64,000 nucleotides of DNA from Streptomyces sp. NBC_01232 (GCF_035989885.1 NZ_CP108518.1:6005001-6069000), one strand, 5' to 3'. Positions 38,326 to 47,400 are shown, numbered from the stretch's first letter. The notes: generated by a model not told the origin, from the letters alone. Numbers and translations are program-made.

Positions 38326-39435
38326 ATGGCAGGCACCGACCGCGAGAAGGCTCTCGACGCCGCGCTCGCACAGATTGAACGGCAATTCGGCAAGGGTGCG
38401 GTCATGCGCCTCGGCGACAAGCCGAACGACCCCATCGAGGTCATCCCCACCGGGTCGACCGCGCTGGACATCGCCCTCGGCGTCGGCGGGCTGCCCCGCG
38501 GCCGTGTGATCGAGGTGTACGGCCCGGAGTCCTCCGGTAAGACGACCCTGACCCTGCACGCCGTGGCCAACGCACAGAAGGCCGGCGGCACCGTCGCCTT
38601 CGTGGACGCCGAGCACGCGCTCGACCCCGAGTACGCCAAGGCCCTCGGCGTCGACACCGACAACCTCATCCTGTCGCAGCCGGACACCGGCGAGCAGGCG
38701 CTGGAGATCGTGGACATGCTGGTCCGCTCCGGTGCCCTCGACCTGATCGTCATCGACTCCGTGGCGGCGCTCGTGCCGCGCGCGGAGATCGAGGGTGAGA
38801 TGGGCGACTCGCACGTGGGTCTCCAGGCCCGACTGATGAGCCAGGCCCTCCGGAAGATCACCGGTGCGCTCAACCAGTCCAAGACCACCGCGATCTTCAT
38901 CAACCAGCTCCGCGAGAAGATCGGTGTGATGTTCGGCTCGCCGGAGACCACCACCGGTGGTCGCGCGCTGAAGTTCTACGCCTCCGTGCGCCTCGACATC
39001 CGTCGCATCGAGACCCTCAAGGACGGCACGGACGCGGTCGGTAACCGCACCCGCGTCAAGGTCGTCAAGAACAAGGTCGCGCCGCCGTTCAAGCAGGCCG
39101 AGTTCGACATCCTCTACGGCCAGGGCATCAGCCGCGAGGGCGGCCTGATCGACATGGGCGTGGAGCACGGCTTCGTGCGCAAGGCCGGCGCCTGGTACAC
39201 CTACGAGGGCGACCAGCTCGGCCAGGGCAAGGAGAACGCCCGTAACTTCCTGAAGGACAACCCCGACCTCGCCAACGAGATCGAGCGGAAGATCAAGGAG
39301 AAGCTGGGCGTGGGTGTCCGCAAGGACGCCGCCGCCGAGGCCGGTGCCGACACGGCCGACGCCGCGGCCACCGCCGTGCCCGCCCCGGCATCGAAGGCCA
39401 AGACGACGGCCAAGGCCGCCGTGGCCAAGAGCTGA
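38326..39435 (+). CDS. recA: Recombinase RecA
   Basis: A 369-residue recombinase, close to the usual length. Walker A GPESSGKT is at 66-73, with Walker [16 protein letters not shown], the Q-loop [20 protein letters not shown] and the MAW-type switch all present. The C-terminus is Ala/Lys-rich ([13 protein letters not shown]). It drives strand exchange and LexA self-cleavage. ATG 38326 follows GGTGGAA; the translation is also open upstream to a TTG at 38260, but family alignment starts at [10 protein letters not shown]. recX follows after 3 nt. Confidence 0.97.
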   Translation: MAGTDREKALDAALAQIERQFGKGAVMRLGDKPNDPIEVIPTGSTALDIALGVGGLPRGRVIEVYGPESSGKTTLTLHAVANAQKAGGTVAFVDAEHALDPEYAKALGVDTDNLILSQPDTGEQALEIVDMLVRSGALDLIVIDSVAALVPRAEIEGEMGDSHVGLQARLMSQALRKITGALNQSKTTAIFINQLREKIGVMFGSPETTTGGRALKFYASVRLDIRRIETLKDGTDAVGNRTRVKVVKNKVAPPFKQAEFDILYGQGISREGGLIDMGVEHGFVRKAGAWYTYEGDQLGQGKENARNFLKDNPDLANEIERKIKEKLGVGVRKDAAAEAGADTADAAATAVPAPASKAKTTAKAAVAKS

Positions 39436-39438
39436 CCC

Positions 39439-40005
39439 GTGCGCGAGCAGGAAGGGGGCGGCGAGCGCCGGGGTGGCCGTGAGGGCCGTCCGGAGCTGCC
39501 GCCCCAGAGCCCCGAGGAGCAGGCGCGGGCGATCTGTCTGCGCCTGCTCACCGGCAGCCCGCGCACCCGGCGCCAGCTCGCGGACGCCCTGCACAAGCGG
39601 GGCATCCCCGAGGAGGTGTCGCAGCAGGTCCTCTCCCGGTACGAGGAAGTGGGCCTGATCGACGACGCGGCCTTCGCCGGAGCCTGGGTCGAGTCCCGCC
39701 ACCGCGGCCGGGGCCTGGCCCGTCGGGCACTGGCCCAGGAGCTCCGTACCAAGGGGGTGCACGCCACCCTCGTGGAAGAGGCCCTGGAGCTGCTGGACTC
39801 CGACCAGGAGGAGCAGACCGCCCGGGAGCTCGTGGAGCGCAAGCTCCGCTCCACCCGGGGCCTGGAGCGGGACAAGCGGATCCGTCGCCTCGCCGGGATG
39901 CTGGCGCGCAAGGGATACCCGGAGGGCATGGCCCTGCGAGTGGTGCGCCGCGCGCTGGAGACGGAGGGCGAGGACGCCGACGACCTGGGGTTTGCGGGGG
40001 AGTGA
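39439..40005 (+). CDS. recX: Regulatory protein RecX
   Basis: 188 residues. After a charged Gly/Arg/Glu N-terminus (about 1-25) come three RecX three-helix repeats (ICLRLLTGSPRTRRQLADAL; VGLIDDAAFAGAWVESR; RRLAGMLARKGYPEGMALRVV). It restrains RecA filaments. GTG 39439 lies 3 nt after the recA stop, so the two are certainly co-transcribed under the SOS promoter. Confidence 0.95.
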   Translation: MREQEGGGERRGGREGRPELPPQSPEEQARAICLRLLTGSPRTRRQLADALHKRGIPEEVSQQVLSRYEEVGLIDDAAFAGAWVESRHRGRGLARRALAQELRTKGVHATLVEEALELLDSDQEEQTARELVERKLRSTRGLERDKRIRRLAGMLARKGYPEGMALRVVRRALETEGEDADDLGFAGE

Positions 40006-40095
40006 GCCGGTGGGCCCGGGGTGGGGGTAGCCCCCGGGACCGGACGCCGGGACACGCCAATGCCAGGCGCCCGGCACGGCGGCAGAGTTGCCCGC

Positions 40096-42645
40096 ATGAT
40101 GCTGCGTTACGCCCTTCAGACCGTCAGGGACCGCAAGGCCGGTTTCCTCGGCGCCTTCGTCGCGCTGCTGTGCGCGGCCGCCCTCGTCACCGCCTGCGGG
40201 ACCCTCCTGGAAACGGGACTCCGCGGAAGGATCGGCACCGAGCGCTACGCGGCCACGCCGGTCCTCGTCTCCGCCGACCGGAACGTCCACGAGACGACGG
40301 TCAAGGAGAAGAAGGGCAAAACCAAGACCAAGCACAAGGCCAAGCCCGTCGCCGAGCGGGCCTGGCTGCCGGCCGCCACCGTGGACACCGTCCGGGCCGT
40401 GCCCGGCGTCGGGCAGGCCGTCCCCGAGCTCACCTTCCAGGCCGTCCCGCTGGTCAAGGCCCCCGGTGCACCCAAGCCCTCGTACGGGCACGCCTGGACC
40501 TCCGCCGCACTGACGCCCTTCACCCTCGCCGAGGGCCGCGCCCCCCGCAGCGGTGACGAGGTCGTCGTCGACCGTGCGCTGGCCGCCCGCGCCGGCCTGG
40601 CCCCCGGATCCGGACTCACCGTGCAGTCCACCGGCGAACCCAGGACGTACCGGGTCAGCGGCATCGCGACGACGACCCGCGGCGACCTCGCCCACCAGAG
40701 CGCTCTCTTCTTCAGCGACGACGAGGCCCACAGGCTCGCCTCCCGCGACGGCCGGGTCAGCGCCATCGGAGTGCTGCCCGCACCCGGCGTCGGCGCCGCC
40801 GAACTCGCCACCAGGGTCGAGCAGGCACTGAAGGGCACCACCGCACAGGTCGCCACGGGCGACGAGCGCGGCCCCGTCGAGTTCCCCGGCGCAGCCGACG
40901 CCCGCATCAAGCTGGTCTCCATGGGCGGAGCCATGGGCGGCACCTCCCTGCTCGTCGCGGTCCTCGTCGTCGTCGGCACCTTCGCGCTCGGCATCCAGCA
41001 GCGCCACCGCGAACTCGCCCTGCTGCGGGCCATCGCCGCCACCCCCCGTCAACTGCGCCGCATGATCGGCCGGGAGGCGCTGCTCGTCGGCCTGGCCGCC
41101 GGGGTCTGCGGGGCGCTCGCCGGGCTGCCGCTCGCCGCCCGGCTGCACGGCCGGTTCGTCGACAGCGGGGTCGTCCCCGTCACCCTGGAGCGCACCGCCG
41201 GCATCTTCCCGATGTTCGCCGCAGTCGCCACCGGCCTGTTCGGAGCCTGGGCCGCCGCGCGGATCACCGGGCGGCGGATCGCCCGGATCCGTCCGGCCGA
41301 GGCCCTCGCCGAAGCCGCCGTCGAGCGGGCCCGGCCCCGCTGGATCCGCAGCGTGCTCGGCGTGCTGATGCTGGCCGGCGGGGCGGTGCTGGTCGTCGTG
41401 CTCGGCTCGCTGCGCACCGAGCCGGCCTCCACCCCGGTCACCTTCCTCGCCGTGGTGGTACTGGCCGGGGCGGTCTCGCTGCTCGGCCCGCTGCTTGTCA
41501 GGGGCGCCACCGCGCTGCTCGCCGGCCCGCTCCGCCTGGCGGGCCCGGGCGGCCACCTGGCCACCGCCAACCTGCGCGGGAACGCCACGCGGATGGCCTC
41601 CGCCGTCACCCCGATCGCGCTGCTGATCGGCATGACCTGCACCGTGCTCTTCATCACCCCGACGCTCGGGGACGCCGCCCGGGCCCAGGCCCGCGACGGG
41701 ATCCGGGCCCCGTGGGTGCTGGCCGCCCAGGGTCCCGGCGTCACACCGGAGGCTGCCGAGCGGGTCCGGCGTACCCCGGGGGTCGCGGCGGCCACCGAGA
41801 TCGTGCACACCTCGGTACGGGTGGGCCTGACGAAGTACGCCGCGCAGGGCGTGACCCCGGCCGGACTGGCCCGGACCTGGGACCCGGGGGTCACCGGAGG
41901 CAGCCTGGACGGCTTCGGCGAGGGGAGTGCGGCGGTGAGCGAACTGGCCGCCGATCAGCTGGGGCTGAAGCCCGGGAGCCCGCTGAGGCTGACGCTGGGG
42001 GACGGCACCCCGGTCACGCTGACGGTCTCGGCCGTGTACGCGCGGGGGCTGGGCTTCGGGGACCTGACGCTGCCGCACCCACTGGTGGCCGCGCACATGG
42101 ACAACCCGCTGGCGAGCAGTGTGCTGGTGGCGGCGGAGCCGGGCTCGGGCACGAGCCGGGAGCAACTGGCCACGGCGCTGGCGGCATTCCCGGGCGTACG
42201 GGTGCTGACGGCGGCGGACGCCGACGCGGCGCGGGCTCAGCGGCAGGAGGCAGGAGCGGAGGTCAACCTGCTGGCGATGGGGCTCGTACTGGCCTTCACC
42301 GCGATCGCGGTGGTGAACACCCTCGCGATGTCGACCGCCGAGCGGTTCCGGGAGTTCGCGATGCTGCGGCTGGCCGGGGCGAAGCGTCGGCAGGTGCTGC
42401 GGATGCTGCGTACGGAGGCGCTGGCGGTGGTCCTGATCGGGACGGCGCTGGGCTCGGGGATCGCGCTGGCGGTACTGACCGCGTTCAGCGTGGGCATGAC
42501 GGGGGCGGCCGCGCCCGCGGTGCTGCCGGTCGCGTACGCGGTGGTGGTGGGGGTCGCCGGGGTGCTGGCCCTGGCGGGCACTTCCCTCCCGGGGCGGGTG
42601 GCGTTGCGGGTGGCGCCGGTGGCTGTCGCCACGGCGAAGGGGTAG
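40096..42645 (+). CDS. FtsX/MacB-type ABC permease, two-copy fusion
   Basis: 849 residues. An N-terminal helix and a large extracytoplasmic domain (about 35-265) are followed by three FtsX-domain helices (about 275-420). Helices near 430-485, a second extracytoplasmic domain and a final FtsX triple (about 720-845) repeat this pattern, so it is an internally duplicated permease. ATG 40096 has CAGAGT 7 nt upstream. Such permeases normally pair with a MacB/LolD-type ATPase, but no ATPase gene is adjacent. It may use one encoded elsewhere. Confidence 0.87.
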   Translation: MMLRYALQTVRDRKAGFLGAFVALLCAAALVTACGTLLETGLRGRIGTERYAATPVLVSADRNVHETTVKEKKGKTKTKHKAKPVAERAWLPAATVDTVRAVPGVGQAVPELTFQAVPLVKAPGAPKPSYGHAWTSAALTPFTLAEGRAPRSGDEVVVDRALAARAGLAPGSGLTVQSTGEPRTYRVSGIATTTRGDLAHQSALFFSDDEAHRLASRDGRVSAIGVLPAPGVGAAELATRVEQALKGTTAQVATGDERGPVEFPGAADARIKLVSMGGAMGGTSLLVAVLVVVGTFALGIQQRHRELALLRAIAATPRQLRRMIGREALLVGLAAGVCGALAGLPLAARLHGRFVDSGVVPVTLERTAGIFPMFAAVATGLFGAWAAARITGRRIARIRPAEALAEAAVERARPRWIRSVLGVLMLAGGAVLVVVLGSLRTEPASTPVTFLAVVVLAGAVSLLGPLLVRGATALLAGPLRLAGPGGHLATANLRGNATRMASAVTPIALLIGMTCTVLFITPTLGDAARAQARDGIRAPWVLAAQGPGVTPEAAERVRRTPGVAAATEIVHTSVRVGLTKYAAQGVTPAGLARTWDPGVTGGSLDGFGEGSAAVSELAADQLGLKPGSPLRLTLGDGTPVTLTVSAVYARGLGFGDLTLPHPLVAAHMDNPLASSVLVAAEPGSGTSREQLATALAAFPGVRVLTAADADAARAQRQEAGAEVNLLAMGLVLAFTAIAVVNTLAMSTAERFREFAMLRLAGAKRRQVLRMLRTEALAVVLIGTALGSGIALAVLTAFSVGMTGAAAPAVLPVAYAVVVGVAGVLALAGTSLPGRVALRVAPVAVATAKG

Positions 42646-42666
42646 CCCCGTACGGGGATCCGGCCC

Positions 42667-42700
42667 CCGGGACCGTACCGCCCGAGCGGTGCGGTCCCGG
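42667..42700 (+). terminator. Terminator after the FtsX-type permease
   Basis: A 13-bp stem (42667-42679 with 42688-42700, all pairs including one G-U) with an 8-nt loop, 21 nt after the permease stop. A second hairpin, CCGGGGGC-GCT-GCCCCCGG, follows at 42726-42744. Either could also serve the convergent rhodanese gene. Confidence 0.7.
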
Positions 42701-42750
42701 AGCCGTCGCACGTGCGGCGCCGTTGCCGGGGGCGCTGCCCCCGGACCCCC

Positions 42751-42803
42751 GCGCCTCAAACGCCGGCGGGGCTGGAAGAGCGCCTCAAACGCCGGCGGGG
42801 CTG
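42751..42803. repeat. Duplicated 24-bp Streptomyces intergenic repeat
   Basis: Two identical copies of GCGCCTCAAACGCCGGCG plus GGGCTG, 29 bp apart, with a third degenerate copy (GTGCCTAAACGCCGAGAGGG) at about 42810. I recall this element as frequent between Streptomyces genes; its role is unknown. Confidence 0.7.
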
Positions 42804-42812
42804 AGGGGGTGC

Positions 42813-43223
42813 CTAAACGCCGAGAGGGCCGGAACCGGTGGGGGTGACGGGGAGGCCCGCCGACCTCCACGCCTGGAAACCGCCCGTCAGGTCCGTGGCG
42901 CGGGCCAGGCCCAGGGCGTGGAGGGAGGCCGCGGCGAGGCTGGAGGCGTAGCCCTCGTTGCAGATCACCACCACCTGGAGGCCGTGACTCGTGGCCTCCG
43001 GAAGGCGGTGGCTGCCCTGCGGGTCCAGGCGCCACTCCAGCTCGTTGCGCTCGACCACCAGCGCGCCCGGGATCAGCCCGTCCCGTTCGCGCAGGGCCTG
43101 GTAGCGGATGTCCACCAGGAGCGCCCCGGCGCGCGAGGCGGCGTACGCCTCCTGCGCGTCCACGCGGGTGTAGCGCGCACGGATCCGTTCCAGCAGCTCG
43201 TCGATGCCGACCGGCGCGCTCAC
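42813..43223 (-). CDS. Rhodanese-domain sulfurtransferase
   Basis: A 136-residue single rhodanese domain with active-site Cys88 in VICNEGYASS and the conserved GALLVDIR near the start. Single-domain rhodaneses move sulfane sulfur to thiol acceptors. GTG 43223 overlaps the cysteine dioxygenase stop (GTGA), so it is translationally coupled to it. The pair suggests handling of sulfur released during cysteine catabolism. It is controlled through the upstream leader peptide, if that works as inferred. Confidence 0.9.
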   Translation of the reverse strand: MSAPVGIDELLERIRARYTRVDAQEAYAASRAGALLVDIRYQALRERDGLIPGALVVERNELEWRLDPQGSHRLPEATSHGLQVVVICNEGYASSLAAASLHALGLARATDLTGGFQAWRSAGLPVTPTGSGPLGV

Positions 43224-43765
43224 TGCCAGTCCGCCGGACGCTCGACGTGCTCCAGGCTGAGGACCGGGCCGCTGCGGCTGTAGCGGCGGATCAGCGGGAG
43301 CGGCGGGTAGTAGGCGTGCACGGAGACGGCGTGCTCGTCCGGGGACTCGTTGAGGACCTCGTGCACATGGTGTTCGCGGAAGGCCCGGCCCGAGCCCGCG
43401 GTCAGCGAGCGGCGGCGGTCGACGTCCGGTGCCAGCTCCAGGGACTTCCAGCCCTCCGACGGCAGGCGCACGGTCAGCGAGTGTTCGGTGAGCCGGCCCC
43501 GGGCGGTGGCGAACGCGCCCCGGGATTCGGCGTGGTCGTGCCAGCCGGTACCGGTGCCCGGCGGCCAGCCGATCAGCCAGGCCTCGCTGCCGCCCGGCCC
43601 GTCCAGCCGGATCCAGGTGCGGCCCTCGGGGTCGAGCGGCAGCGAGGCCACGATCGCGGGGTCGGCGGCGGTGCGCAGTGCGAAGTCGAGGAGTTCGGCG
43701 GCCGTGGGGCCCCCGGCGGGCACGTGCTCAGGGGCGTGCGCGGGCGCGGATACGGATACAGACAT
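43220..43765 (-). CDS. Cysteine dioxygenase type I family protein
   Basis: 181 residues with a cupin fold. Metal-binding histidines are H76/H78 in GWHDHAES and a third in REHHVHEV (H132-H135). This layout matches bacterial cysteine dioxygenases, which oxidise cysteine to cysteine sulfinate. The Tyr partner is probably in VSVHAYYPP. ATG 43765 is in frame with the fold start; I see no strong ribosome site. It is the first gene of a two-gene operon with the rhodanese and lies 78 nt after a leader peptide with three Cys codons. Confidence 0.87.
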   Translation of the reverse strand: MSVSVSAPAHAPEHVPAGGPTAAELLDFALRTAADPAIVASLPLDPEGRTWIRLDGPGGSEAWLIGWPPGTGTGWHDHAESRGAFATARGRLTEHSLTVRLPSEGWKSLELAPDVDRRRSLTAGSGRAFREHHVHEVLNESPDEHAVSVHAYYPPLPLIRRYSRSGPVLSLEHVERPADWQ

Positions 43766-43843
43766 GTAAGGAGACCGTTCCTGGGTTCGCGGAGGTGCGC
43801 GCAGGCCGGTGGACGGCACGGGGCGCGCGAGGGGAAGGGCGAA

Positions 43844-43930
43844 TCAGCAGGAAGGGCGACACACGCAGCCCGCGTAGCGGAGCAGGTCCATATGGACCCT
43901 CCGCCACAGGCGTACGTCGTTGCCGGTCAT
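43844..43930 (-). CDS. Cysteine-ended leader peptide (uORF) of the cysteine dioxygenase operon
   Basis: 28 residues ending RVHMDLLRYAGCVCRPSC. The RxHxDLxR-x3-CxCR form matches the actinobacterial putative leader peptides found before sulfur genes. Three Cys codons (TGC, TGT, TGC) lie in the last seven sense positions, so ribosome stalling under cysteine limitation could alter expression of the operon 78 nt downstream. The start is either ATG 43930 (family-like length) or ATG 43891, which has GGAGGG 5 nt upstream and gives 15 residues. Mycobacterial Cys-rich uORFs are reported to act this way; here it is inference. Confidence 0.8.
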   Translation of the reverse strand: MTGNDVRLWRRVHMDLLRYAGCVCRPSC

Positions 43931-43962
43931 TCCGCGAGTGAACCACGGAGTCCCGGAGACGG

Positions 43963-45570
43963 TCAATCGATCACCACGGTCGGTGCCGGCGCCGAAGAGG
44001 GCGCCGCGGTCGGTGTCGTCGTGGACGGCGTCGGCACCCGGGACGCGGGCGCGCCCGCCCGGACCGAGTCCGCCGCCTCGTACAGCTCGGCCGGGCGGAC
44101 CCCCGCGAAGGTCGCCGCCAGGTGCCCGTCCGGCCGGACGAGCAGCACGGTGTGCGCCGGGGCCCCCGGGTAGCTGTCGGCGACGAGCAGATCGGTACGG
44201 ACCGGCAGCGCGCTCACGGCCGCCGCGAGTCGGGGCATCAGCCCGGCGCCGAGCCAGTGGCGCCGGTCCCAGACCCCGGTGCCCGGAGCGACCAGCACCA
44301 CCAGCAGCCGGCCCTGCCCCAGCAGGTCCCGCAGCGGGACGGTGGACCCGTCGGGCGCGGTCACCGGGACGTTCGCCACTGGACCGCCCGGCTCCGTGGC
44401 CGTCGGCACCTCGCGCACCGCGACCGGCGGGGCGTACGTGGGCTCCGCGCCCAGCGGTCCCCGTCCCAGATGGCCGTCGGTGAGCAGGGACTCGGCGGAA
44501 CGCGCGGCGCCGGGCAGGTAGGTGCGCAGACCGCCGCCCGCCCGCAGCGTCGGCATCGCCTGATCTGCCGCGCGCAGCCGGGAGGCGACCGCGGTGCGCC
44601 GCTCGTCCTCGTAGCTGTCGAGCAGGGCCTCGGAGGCCCCTTGGTGCCAGGCCAGGGAGAGCTTCCACGCGAGGTTCTCGGCGTCCCGGAGCCCTTCCTC
44701 GACCCCCTGGGTGCCGAGCGCGCCCAGCAGGTGCGCGGCGTCACCGGCGAGGAAGGCGCGGCCGTCGCGCCAGCGCCGGGCGAGGCGGTGGTGCAGGGTG
44801 TGGACCCCGGTGTCGATGAGGTCGTACGGGGGTGTCGTGCCGCCGCACCACACGGCGAGGGTGTTGCGGATCAGGGTCACCAGCGCGTCGGGGGTCACCA
44901 GCTCCCCGCGGGCCGGGAGCAGCCAGTCCAGCCGCCACACCCCGTCGGGCAGCGGCCGGGAGGTGACCTCCTGCGGCGGGTTGCGGTGCAGCAAGGCCTC
45001 GCCGGGCCAGGGCAGTTCGGTGCGCAGCGCGGCCACGGCGTGCCGTTCCACGGCGGTGCGGCCCGGGAAGCGGATGCCGAGCAGTTTGCGCACGGTGGAG
45101 CGGGCGCCGTCGCAGCCGACCAGGTAACTCCCGCGCCACCAAGTGGTTTCGGCGCCCCGGGTGTGTGCGGTGACACCCCGGCCGTCCTGCTCCACGGTGT
45201 CCAGTCTGCTGTCGGTGACCAGCCGCACGAGCGGGTGCGCCGCGGCGGCGTCGCGCAGTCCGCGCGTGAGCGCGTGCTGCGGCAGGTGCAGCGGGGCCGG
45301 GTGCTCCTCGAAGGTGATCCGCCGGTCGGGCCGGCTCCGGCGCATGGTGCGCCAGGCGGCGAAGTACGCCCCCTCGTCGCGCAGCGTCGAACAGCCCAGC
45401 CGGTGCACCATGGCCGCGGTGTCGGAGTGCAGGACGACGGTACGGGCCGGGCGGACCTCCTCCTTGCCGGGCCCTTCGTCGAGCACGACGGAGGGCACGC
45501 CCGCGCCCGCCAGGGCGAGCGAGAGGGACAGCCCGACGGGCCCCGCGCCGAGGACGATCACCGGGTCCAT
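43963..45570 (-). CDS. FAD-dependent aromatic monooxygenase (PHBH-type)
   Basis: 535 residues. FAD Rossmann motif VIVLGAGPVGLSLSLALAGAG is at the N-terminus (GAGPVG at 8-13), with the DG motif in YLVGCDGARSTVRKLLG (about 150) and the second FAD motif FLAGDAAHLLGALGTQGVEEG (about 270-290). The C-terminal 120 residues form a thioredoxin-like domain as in MhpA and polyketide hydroxylases. The substrate is unknown. ATG 45570 has GGGAG 8 nt upstream. It lies downstream of the glu operon terminator and has no cluster partner here. Confidence 0.88.
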   Translation of the reverse strand: MDPVIVLGAGPVGLSLSLALAGAGVPSVVLDEGPGKEEVRPARTVVLHSDTAAMVHRLGCSTLRDEGAYFAAWRTMRRSRPDRRITFEEHPAPLHLPQHALTRGLRDAAAAHPLVRLVTDSRLDTVEQDGRGVTAHTRGAETTWWRGSYLVGCDGARSTVRKLLGIRFPGRTAVERHAVAALRTELPWPGEALLHRNPPQEVTSRPLPDGVWRLDWLLPARGELVTPDALVTLIRNTLAVWCGGTTPPYDLIDTGVHTLHHRLARRWRDGRAFLAGDAAHLLGALGTQGVEEGLRDAENLAWKLSLAWHQGASEALLDSYEDERRTAVASRLRAADQAMPTLRAGGGLRTYLPGAARSAESLLTDGHLGRGPLGAEPTYAPPVAVREVPTATEPGGPVANVPVTAPDGSTVPLRDLLGQGRLLVVLVAPGTGVWDRRHWLGAGLMPRLAAAVSALPVRTDLLVADSYPGAPAHTVLLVRPDGHLAATFAGVRPAELYEAADSVRAGAPASRVPTPSTTTPTAAPSSAPAPTVVID

Positions 45571-45663
45571 GGCGCGGCTCCCGATGTCCGGTATGTGATC
45601 ACAGAACGTATGCAACCCACTGTAGGTGCCCGCGTCAAGTGACACCGGTCCGTACAACGCCGT

Positions 45664-45694
45664 GTGGTGCGGCGGATGAGATCCGCCGCACCAC
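45664..45694 (-). terminator. Perfect hairpin terminating gluABCD
   Basis: A perfect 14-bp inverted repeat, GTGGTGCGGCGGAT-GAG-ATCCGCCGCACCAC, lies 65 nt after the gluD stop and 94 nt before the monooxygenase start. It has no T tract. Confidence 0.75.
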
Positions 45695-45758
45695 AAAGGT
45701 TACGCACTATGACTGACCGTATGTCAGACCCGGGGGGCCGTCCGAAGGGGCTCCGGCA

Positions 45759-46652
45759 TCAGGCTCCGGCCGCGGTGTTCGCCCCGGGGATCGGGTCGTC
45801 GATCTCGTCCGTGCCGAGCACCGCGCCGGTGCTCTTCTTCGACTTCCGCAGTCGGCCCTCGAGCTGGGAGGCGAAGGTGGTGAGGCCGAAGTTCACGACG
45901 ATGTAGATCAGTGCGATCACGACGAGCGTGGCGATGGTGTTGCTGTAGTTGGCCGAGATCTGCCGGTTCATGGAGAGCAGCTCCGCGAAGCCCAGCAGGG
46001 CGCCACCGAGCGCGGTGTCCTTGAGGATCACCACGAGCTGGCTGACCAGGGCCGGCAGCATCGCGGTGACGGCCTGCGGGATCAGCACGTGGAACATGGT
46101 CTGCCCCTTGCGCATGCCGATCGCCTTGGCCGCGTCGGTCTGGCCGCGGGGCAGGGAGAGCACACCGGCCCGGACGATCTCGGCGATGACGGCCGAGTTG
46201 TAGAGGACCAGGCCCGTGACCACGGCCCAGAAGGGCCGGGTGTCGGAGGGGACGTCCATGAGCTGGGGTGCGTACAGCGCACTGCTGAACAGCATCAGCA
46301 TCAGCACCGGGATGGCACGGAAGAACTCGACCCACGCGCCGACCGAACCCCGCACCCAGGCGTGGTCCGACAGCCGGCCGATGCCCAGCAGCGCGCCCAG
46401 CGGAAGGGCGATCACCATGGAGAGCGCCCCGGCCTTGAGGGTCTCGATCAGGCCGGGGATCAGGTACGTGGTCCACACCCGGCTGTCGGTGACGAACGGG
46501 GTCCACTTGTCGGCCTCGAGCTGACCGTTCTCCGCCATGAGGGACAGAGCCCACCACATGACGAGCCCGAACAGGACGATGAAGATCCCGCTGTAGATCC
46601 AGTTGCGCGCCTTGGCCTTGGGGCCGGGGGCGTCGTACAGCACGGAGGTCAT
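45759..46652 (-). CDS. gluD: Glutamate ABC transporter permease GluD
   Basis: 297 residues with about six helices. The His/Glu/Gln/Arg-type permease domain has the EAA loop (AAKAIGMRKGQTMFHVLIPQA). The C-terminal tail is charged (QLEGRLRKSKKS). It forms the channel with GluC. ATG 46652 overlaps the gluC stop by 4 bp. It is the last gene of gluABCD, followed by the 45664 hairpin. Confidence 0.93.
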   Translation of the reverse strand: MTSVLYDAPGPKAKARNWIYSGIFIVLFGLVMWWALSLMAENGQLEADKWTPFVTDSRVWTTYLIPGLIETLKAGALSMVIALPLGALLGIGRLSDHAWVRGSVGAWVEFFRAIPVLMLMLFSSALYAPQLMDVPSDTRPFWAVVTGLVLYNSAVIAEIVRAGVLSLPRGQTDAAKAIGMRKGQTMFHVLIPQAVTAMLPALVSQLVVILKDTALGGALLGFAELLSMNRQISANYSNTIATLVVIALIYIVVNFGLTTFASQLEGRLRKSKKSTGAVLGTDEIDDPIPGANTAAGA

Positions 46653-47323
46653 CGCTTCACCGCCACTCGCTTGGCGACCCAGCCCAGCAGGAGACCGGTG
46701 GGCAGGGTCAGCAGGACGAAACCGAGGGCGAAGACCGCGAAGACCGCGAAGACCGCCTGCGCCTCGTTCTCGAGCATTTCCTTCATCAGCAGGGCCGCCT
46801 CGGCCACGCCGATGGTCGCCGCCACCGTGGTGTTCTTGGTGAGCGCGATCAGTACGTTGGCGAGCGGTGCGATGACCGCCCGGAAGGCCTGGGGGAGCAC
46901 GATCAGGGTGAGCACCTGGAAGAAGCTCAGCCCCAGTGCGCGGGCCGCCTCGGCCTGGCCGACGGGCACGGTGTTGATACCGGAGCGCAGGGCCTCGCAG
47001 ACGAAGGTGCCGGTGTAGGCGATCAGTCCGAGGACCGCGAGCCGGAAGCCGATCTCCTTGAAGCTGTCGCCGCCCAGGTTGATTTTGAGGGTCTGGCTGA
47101 GACCCAGTGAGCAGCCGATGACCAGCAAGGTCAGCGGGGTGTTGCGCACCAGGTTGACGTACGCGGTACCGAAGCCCCGCAGCAGCGGGACGGGGCTGAC
47201 CCGCATCCCCGCCAGGGCGGTGCCCCAGATCAGGGATCCGGCCGCCGAGTAGAGGGTGAGCTGAACCGTCACCCAGAAGGCTCCGAGCACGTCGTACTGC
47301 CCGGAATCAAGAAAATCGAACAC
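46649..47323 (-). CDS. gluC: Glutamate ABC transporter permease GluC
   Basis: 224 residues with about five helices; the EAA loop EAARALGLSFFQVLTLIVLPQA is split over about 118-138. It begins GTG (VFDFLDSGQYDVL). It is co-translated with GluD through a 4-bp overlap but separated from gluB by 83 nt containing a strong hairpin, which may lower its expression relative to the binding protein. Confidence 0.93.
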   Translation of the reverse strand: MFDFLDSGQYDVLGAFWVTVQLTLYSAAGSLIWGTALAGMRVSPVPLLRGFGTAYVNLVRNTPLTLLVIGCSLGLSQTLKINLGGDSFKEIGFRLAVLGLIAYTGTFVCEALRSGINTVPVGQAEAARALGLSFFQVLTLIVLPQAFRAVIAPLANVLIALTKNTTVAATIGVAEAALLMKEMLENEAQAVFAVFAVFALGFVLLTLPTGLLLGWVAKRVAVKR

Positions 47324-47351
47324 GATGCCCTGCGCTCTCCCCAGGATGGCC

Positions 47352-47400
47352 GGTGAGGTGCGCCGCCGCCCGCGGCAGGCGGGCGGCGATGCTCCTCACC
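47352..47400 (-). promoter_or_regulatory. Intercistronic hairpin between gluB and gluC
   Basis: An imperfect inverted repeat of about 22 bp per arm (47352-47373 with about 47378-47400; three mismatches, loop about 4-5 nt), directly after the gluB stop. It probably protects the gluB message or partly terminates, giving excess binding protein. Confidence 0.65.

Noticed and set aside
38263..43035. A 1590-codon open frame antisense to recA, recX and the permease
   Set aside because: It runs across several well-supported sense genes and intergenic regions and lacks any recognisable domain.
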